Position numbers and translations under genes: made by a program. From Acidobacteriota bacterium (GTDB taxonomy: Bacteria > Acidobacteriota > Terriglobia > Acidiferrales > UBA7541), in assembly GCA_003224195.1 (NCBI GenBank), contig QHYP01000049.1, positions 1 through 17,966 of the forward strand: 17,966 bases of DNA, written 5' to 3'. Positions within the stretch are counted from its first letter, which is position 1. Each line of letters starts with the position of its first letter. The notes under the pieces are model-generated. The model had not been told where the DNA came from, did no database searches, and saw nothing but the letters and a program-made list of their open reading frames with translations. Below are positions 13,613 through 17,966 of the stretch, piece by piece.

Positions 13613-15439
13613 CTACGGTTTCGGAATTGGCACGTTGGCCACCACCTGTTGTTGATAGTGGTGGGGGTTCGAGCCGTCGTCGAAGGTGCTGACGAACGTC
13701 GAGTAATTCGTCGGTCCGGCGGTGACGTTGCCGAAGTAGTCGCCGATAAAGGTGTAGTCGTTGTTCGACGCGGTACCCGGGTGTGGGCTATTCAGCTGCG
13801 GATCCCAGGTGTGGGCGGTTAGCCGGATATTGTGACCGATCGGGGTCAAATCTGCCCGGTAGAACTGGATGGCGGCGTTCAAGCAGTAATTGGCCGCGCT
13901 ATAGGGTGGCAGGATCCCCGAGAAGTTGGGATTCACGGTGTCGCGGCTCAGGCCGGCGGCCACCGCCTCGGCGGTCCCGCTAGCGGGGCAACTCAGCCGA
14001 CGGTCGTAGAAGTTGACGCTGATCGTCCCATCCGCTGCAGTCGCCAGATTCGGCTGAAACTCATCGGTGTTCGGATTGGCGTTGTCGTTGACCTGAATCG
14101 GGGAGGTCCAACTCTGGCCGTCGTCAAAGGAGGCGCTCAAGATGATGTTGTCGAAGCCGGTGCTGAAGTCCTCCCAGGCGGCGTAGAGCGGGTAATGGCC
14201 CGCTACGAGCTGCTTCCCAACCCCGAAGGTGACCGCGATGCCGTCCCTGAAGGTGGTGTTGGAGTAGCCGGGTCCAGGGAAGGGTGGGAGCTGGATCATG
14301 CTCGAGATGACCAGCGGCCCATGCCAACTCTTCCCGCCATCCATCGAGAAGTCCACTGTGTGCGTCACGCAACACTGGCCCTTCTTCCCCGGGAACTGGT
14401 CCACGGTCGTCCACACCACACCGGAAGGGGCGACGTGTGGCAGCAGGTCGGTGTTGTTCTGTTTGGAGTCCAAGACGGGAAGCAGCAGAGGCGTGGTCCA
14501 GTCGGTGTGGGTGCCGTCCGGCAGCGCCTTGGCAGTCGAATAGAAGGGTTTGCTGCCAAGGCCGTTGAAGTTTACCCACATGGCGTAGATGGTGTTGTAG
14601 AACGGACTCGCTGGGTTGCTGTCGATGGCGATCCATTGCTTGTCCGGCTCCTGCCCGAAGCTCGCGTTCGTCGCGAACACGATGTCTGGCTGTCCGTTAT
14701 GGGTGGTGATCCATTGCCGTGCGCTCGTCGCGCCGCGCGGCCGGACCGCGACGCTGACAGCCTCGTTGCTGAGGCTGGAATTGGGCTCCTGCCCGGTGTT
14801 GAACTGCATGCTTCCGTCCGCCTTGTAAGCGAACTGGTACGGTAGAATCAGCTCATAATAGTTGCCGAATCCGTCGAAGGCCCCGACCGGGTCAGTGTCG
14901 TCGGTCCAGCCCTCGTAACCCGGTATGTGACCCTGGACCGGCCACGTTTTTCCCCCGTCCCAGGACTCGTAGAAGCCCAGGACGTGATTATAGCCCTCCG
15001 CGCTGGCGAACCACTTGGTCGACCCAAGCAAGTGCCTAGGGTTAGTCGGGTCGACCTGGATGTCGGACTCCGAGTGGTTGTTGACCAGCACCGGGGCCGT
15101 TGCCGGGAACCCGCCGTTGCTCCCCTGCTGAGTGGCATACGGCCCCAGATCCTCACCCGTGGTGGCCGCGCCGTTGCACGGCGTCTCACCTGTGTACCAG
15201 TCGACGGGACCGTCGCTCACGGTGAAGGGAACTTCCGGCGTGTAGCAACTGACCTGCTGCGTGGTGGCAATCACGTTCGTGACATGGTTCACCGCGAAGC
15301 TATTCCCGAAAGAGTCTTCAGTTTGCGTTCCCTGGGGGATGTTGCCTACTCCTGGCCCCGGGGAGGCGGCGCGAGGCGAGGCTCGGTAGCTGGTGGCGAG
15401 GACGACCGCGATGGCAAGCGAAAGTAAGAGGCGGATCAT
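13613..15439 (-). CDS. Secreted Asp-box (BNR) sialidase-like protein
   Basis: A 608-residue exported protein with a short signal peptide (MIRLLLSLAIAVVLATS). Three Asp-box turns are visible: SWDGGKTW (159-166), SMDGGKSW (365-372) and SFDDGQSW (437-444). These mark the blades of six-bladed propellers of the sialidase and sortilin type. The Arg triad and Tyr/Glu nucleophile pair of true sialidases cannot be assigned, so glycosidase activity is unproven. A conserved-looking NDYTFIGDYFG segment (560-570) follows the last blade. The start is uncertain: the ATG at 15502 has a better ribosome site (GAGGTG, 5-6 bases away) and would add 21 residues before the signal core. The ATG at 15439 gives a normal signal peptide and is chosen. 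It lies upstream of, and probably in one unit with, the next secreted gene, and diverges from dprA. Confidence 0.82.
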   Translation of the reverse strand: MIRLLLSLAIAVVLATSYRASPRAASPGPGVGNIPQGTQTEDSFGNSFAVNHVTNVIATTQQVSCYTPEVPFTVSDGPVDWYTGETPCNGAATTGEDLGPYATQQGSNGGFPATAPVLVNNHSESDIQVDPTNPRHLLGSTKWFASAEGYNHVLGFYESWDGGKTWPVQGHIPGYEGWTDDTDPVGAFDGFGNYYELILPYQFAYKADGSMQFNTGQEPNSSLSNEAVSVAVRPRGATSARQWITTHNGQPDIVFATNASFGQEPDKQWIAIDSNPASPFYNTIYAMWVNFNGLGSKPFYSTAKALPDGTHTDWTTPLLLPVLDSKQNNTDLLPHVAPSGVVWTTVDQFPGKKGQCCVTHTVDFSMDGGKSWHGPLVISSMIQLPPFPGPGYSNTTFRDGIAVTFGVGKQLVAGHYPLYAAWEDFSTGFDNIILSASFDDGQSWTSPIQVNDNANPNTDEFQPNLATAADGTISVNFYDRRLSCPASGTAEAVAAGLSRDTVNPNFSGILPPYSAANYCLNAAIQFYRADLTPIGHNIRLTAHTWDPQLNSPHPGTASNNDYTFIGDYFGNVTAGPTNYSTFVSTFDDGSNPHHYQQQVVANVPIPKP

Positions 15440-15591
15440 GGGCACTTCCCAGAGATTCGGGAGATGAATGGAATGACGGAAGAAAGGCTTGAGTGGATAC
15501 ATGTTCACCTCGCAAGCGCATCGGTTTTCGGACGGTCGCGTTTGGAGCGTATTGCGCGCCAGTGGGGACATCTGCAGCGCGGCTCGGCAGC

Positions 15592-15618
15592 ATAATATCC
15601 ACATCTCTTCGGTGTCAA
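15592..15618 (-). promoter_or_regulatory. Possible promoter for the secreted-protein pair
   Basis: On the minus strand TTGACA (15618-15613) and TATTAT (15597-15592) match the consensus well, but the 15-bp spacer is shorter than ideal. It lies about 90 bases before the ATG at 15502 and about 150 before the ATG at 15439. Confidence 0.4.
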
Positions 15619-15728
15619 GAATGTTGCGCTCCGGGAGGCGCTACGACTTCCCACATTGTCCGCTAGTCGGAGATATGCTCGCCGCAGTCCAGAAACCGGG
15701 TTCTGGGAAACTAACATGAGATCTGGAC

Positions 15729-17021
15729 GTGTTGTCGGCAACTGGGCAGCTATCCGCAAATGGTGTTTTGGGAAGAAGTGAGTCGCGCCAATATGTCGCG
15801 GGTGTTCCGGAAACGAGGAGGGGACCACCGGGGGAGGGACTTGACAGGTTTGTTAGGCTGCACATAGGCTCGCGGCGCGATGGGGTCCTCTCCTTGGAGC
15901 TAGATGCTTCTCTAGCGTGGCTCGCGCTGACGCTCACGCCGGGCCTGGCCGCGCGATTGTGCGGGCGATTGCTGCGGCGGTTCGGCTCGCCCGAGGAAAT
16001 TTTTCGCGCGCCGCTCTCCGCTCTAGAAACCTGCAACTTGCCCGCGGCGGTCGGGCAGTCCATCGTAAAGAAGGAGGCGTTCAAGCGCGCGGAAAAGGAG
16101 TTGGCCGGCGTTCGCCGGCTGGAGTGCCGGCTGCTGAATTGGAGCGAGCCTGAATACCCGCGCACGCTGCTCGAGATCTACGATCCGCCAGTGCTGCTCT
16201 ACGTGCGCGGCGACGCGCAAGTGCTGAATTGCGTTTCGCTGAGCATCGTGGGCACGCGGCGTCCCACGGTGTACGGGACACAGATGGCAGAACGATTGGG
16301 CCGCGATCTAGCGGTGCGCGGAATCGCCATCATCAGCGGGATGGCGCGGGGGATTGACGCCATGAGCCATCAAGGCGCCTGCAGCGCGCCGGGCGGCCGC
16401 GCCATCGGCATTCTGGGCACGGGCATTGACGGCGTCTACCCGAAGGAGAACAGGAAGCTGTACGAAAAGGTTTTGGCGTGCGGCGCCCTGGTCACCGAAT
16501 TTCCCATCGGGACGCATCCCGCGCCGGAGAATTTTCCGGTGCGCAACCGTATCGTCGCCGGCATGCCGCTTGGGGTCGTGATTGTCGAGGGGGCGCAGTA
16601 TTCCGGCTCGCTGATTACGGCGCGGCTGGCGATGGAGTTCGGCCGGGAAGTATTCGGCGTGCCGGGCAACGTCACGCAAGCTGTGAGTTTTGCGCCGAAC
16701 CAGCTCATCAAGCAAGGAGCCAAGCTGGTGACCAGCGCGGACGACGTCATCGAAGAGCTTCCAACGCCGGTGCGCGCCGCCCTGGTTCAGGCCATGCAAC
16801 CGGATACCGGACAGCGGAATCTATTGCTTGCGGCTTCCTTGAGCCCGGGGGAGAAGAAGATTTACGAGTTGTTGAGCGCGGATGAGACGAAACACGTGGA
16901 TGAAATTGTGGACGGCTCCGGCTTGAACTCTTCCGAGGTTCTGGCTACGCTCTTCGACATGGAGATGAAAGGCATCATCCGCCAACTGCCGGGGAAACAG
17001 TTCAGCAAAGTGCTTCTGTAG
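15729..17021 (+). CDS. dprA: DNA processing protein DprA (Smf)
   Basis: DprA binds incoming single-stranded DNA and loads RecA during natural transformation. The 430-codon frame has a helical N-terminal (SAM-like) part near 60-110, the Rossmann-like core with SIVGTRRPTVYG (172-183), SGMARGIDAMSH (203-214), GILGTGIDGVYP (227-238), FPVRNRIVAG (269-278) and SGSLITARLA (292-301), then a C-terminal winged helix (about 372-430). Start doubtful: the GTG at 15729 lacks a Shine-Dalgarno sequence, and the first 55 residues look unlike DprA. A TTGACA with a weak -10 (15841-15869) lies inside them, so a start near the TTG at 15894 (375 residues, the usual family size) is quite possible. The longest frame is given. 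topA follows on the same strand after 180 bases, a neighbour pair common in bacteria. Confidence 0.93.
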   Translation: MLSATGQLSANGVLGRSESRQYVAGVPETRRGPPGEGLDRFVRLHIGSRRDGVLSLELDASLAWLALTLTPGLAARLCGRLLRRFGSPEEIFRAPLSALETCNLPAAVGQSIVKKEAFKRAEKELAGVRRLECRLLNWSEPEYPRTLLEIYDPPVLLYVRGDAQVLNCVSLSIVGTRRPTVYGTQMAERLGRDLAVRGIAIISGMARGIDAMSHQGACSAPGGRAIGILGTGIDGVYPKENRKLYEKVLACGALVTEFPIGTHPAPENFPVRNRIVAGMPLGVVIVEGAQYSGSLITARLAMEFGREVFGVPGNVTQAVSFAPNQLIKQGAKLVTSADDVIEELPTPVRAALVQAMQPDTGQRNLLLAASLSPGEKKIYELLSADETKHVDEIVDGSGLNSSEVLATLFDMEMKGIIRQLPGKQFSKVLL

Positions 17022-17201
17022 GGGCAGCCTTTCATCCCGCTCAGCCCGTATAAACGGAAGGATCACAGCGCAGAGTCTGGCGGGCGAATCCGGGGCAAAG
17101 CATCTGCGTGGGCGCTCGAGGCATCACCAAAAGGTAGCGAGAAGGACACACGCTCTCCCGTTGACCCTTCCAGCGCAAGATTCCGGAGTTACAAAGGCAG
17201 A

Positions 17202-17966
17202 ATGGCACGTTCGCTTGTCATCGTCGAATCGCCGGCCAAGGCGAAGACCATCAACAAATATTTGGGACGCGACTACTCCGTCAAAGCGTCCTACGGCCAC
17301 GTCATGGATTTGCCGAAGAAGACGCTGGGGGTTCTACTGCCCGGTGATGAAAACGGACGGAAACGGCGCACGGCCAAAGGCAAGGCGAAAACCAGCAGGA
17401 AAGCCGGGAAGCGCTCCGTTGCCGACAAAACCTTCGAGCCGAAGCTCGAGATCATCCCCGGCAAGAAGAAAATTATTCAGGAATTGAGAGTAGCGGCGAG
17501 CTCGGCGCCCTCCGTATTCCTTGCCGGTGACCCGGATCGCGAGGGTGAAGCCATTTGCGCCCATTTGGCGCAGGTGCTCTCCAAGCCCGGCCGCTTTATC
17601 AAACCAGACGACGGAGAGGAGAGCACCAAAGCCGGCGACACCAACAATCAGGAGAAGAAAGAATCTGCCGGGAAGAAGCCGTCCAAGGCGGCAAATGTCC
17701 GGCCGGTGGATCCAAAGAACATCTTCCGCGTCTCGTTCAATGAGATTACGCCGAGGGCCATCCGCGCCGCTTTTGAGCATCCTCGTCAGTTGGACACCAA
17801 CCTGGTCGACGCCCAACAAGCGCGGCGCGTTCTCGACCGCCTGGTCGGCTACAAGATTTCGCCGCTTCTTTGGAACAAGGTCCGCCGGGGTCTCTCCGCC
17901 GGGCGCGTGCAGACCGTGGCTCTGCGACTGATCGTCGAGCGGGAGCGGGAAATTCGCGCCTTCGTC
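17202..17966 (+). CDS. topA: DNA topoisomerase I, 5' part (cut by window edge)
   Basis: The 255 visible codons encode the Toprim domain and the beginning of the core of a type IA topoisomerase, which relaxes negative supercoils. Glu9 in VIVESPAKAKTI and the DPDREGEA motif (Asp110, Asp112, Glu114) are the Toprim acidic residues. FNEITPRAI (179-187), LDRLVGYKISPLLW (211-224) and GRVQTVALRLIVERE (234-248) are standard core motifs. The active-site Tyr and the C-terminal DNA-binding part lie beyond the edge. Two charged insertions are seen in the Toprim region: about 50-75 (Lys/Arg-rich) and 130-168 (acidic, then Lys-rich). AAAGG lies four bases before the ATG. There is no obvious promoter in the gap after dprA, so read-through is plausible. 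Confidence 0.96.
   Translation, partial: MARSLVIVESPAKAKTINKYLGRDYSVKASYGHVMDLPKKTLGVLLPGDENGRKRRTAKGKAKTSRKAGKRSVADKTFEPKLEIIPGKKKIIQELRVAASSAPSVFLAGDPDREGEAICAHLAQVLSKPGRFIKPDDGEESTKAGDTNNQEKKESAGKKPSKAANVRPVDPKNIFRVSFNEITPRAIRAAFEHPRQLDTNLVDAQQARRVLDRLVGYKISPLLWNKVRRGLSAGRVQTVALRLIVEREREIRAFV

Noticed and set aside
13832..14845. 337-codon rightward frame
   Set aside because: It is antisense to the Asp-box protein, and no motif was found.
15716..15781. 21-codon frame starting with ATG just before dprA
   Set aside because: No ribosome site and a different frame from dprA. Too short to support.
17161..17487. 108-codon rightward frame at the topA start
   Set aside because: It is out of frame with topA, whose Toprim motifs are unmistakable from the ATG at 17202.

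Overview
The window looks like ordinary chromosome from a GC-rich, free-living Gram-negative bacterium, most likely a member of the Acidobacteriota. That placement is an inference. It rests on base composition, the neighbouring dprA and topA genes, the small PilZ, HU and TPR proteins, large secreted propeller-like proteins, and an intergenic repeat style I associate with that phylum. No rRNA, phage block, CRISPR array or intact insertion sequence is visible.

Layout. From 1 to 3947 three overlapping leftward genes form one operon: an ABC ATPase, a large multi-spanning permease, and a secreted peptidase carrying two tandem M42-type domains (cut by the left edge). A polytopic orphan histidine kinase follows (4052-5860, leftward). 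Next is a tRNA-Ser(UGA) gene whose 3' end is copied about 115 bp downstream, then a small PilZ-like gene. A rightward block holds an M20 dipeptidase and an HU-family DNA-binding protein with a good promoter and terminator. A c-type cytochrome (leftward) and a TPR protein (rightward) diverge, and a POT/PTR-type peptide transporter converges on the TPR gene.

Between 11362 and 11934 there is no convincing gene. This stretch is highly structured. It has a GC hairpin in place of the transporter's Shine-Dalgarno site, five copies of a 27-bp unit (two of them fused head to head as a 54-bp palindrome), and a consensus sigma-70-type promoter (TTGACA, 17 bp, TATAAT) firing leftward into the repeats. 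The promoter spacer contains a perfect 10-bp palindrome. This is the least explained part of the window.

Two secreted proteins follow in one leftward unit (15439 to 11935): an Asp-box (BNR) sialidase-like protein and a cysteine-containing protein of unknown function. At the right end dprA (DNA uptake and recombination) and the 5' part of topA (DNA topoisomerase I) run rightward.

Functional themes. Peptide metabolism recurs: an M42-type peptidase, an M20 dipeptidase and a POT transporter. DNA-handling housekeeping genes (HU, DprA, TopA) are also present. I see no defence or mobile system that I can support. All homology statements come from motif reading, without database searches.
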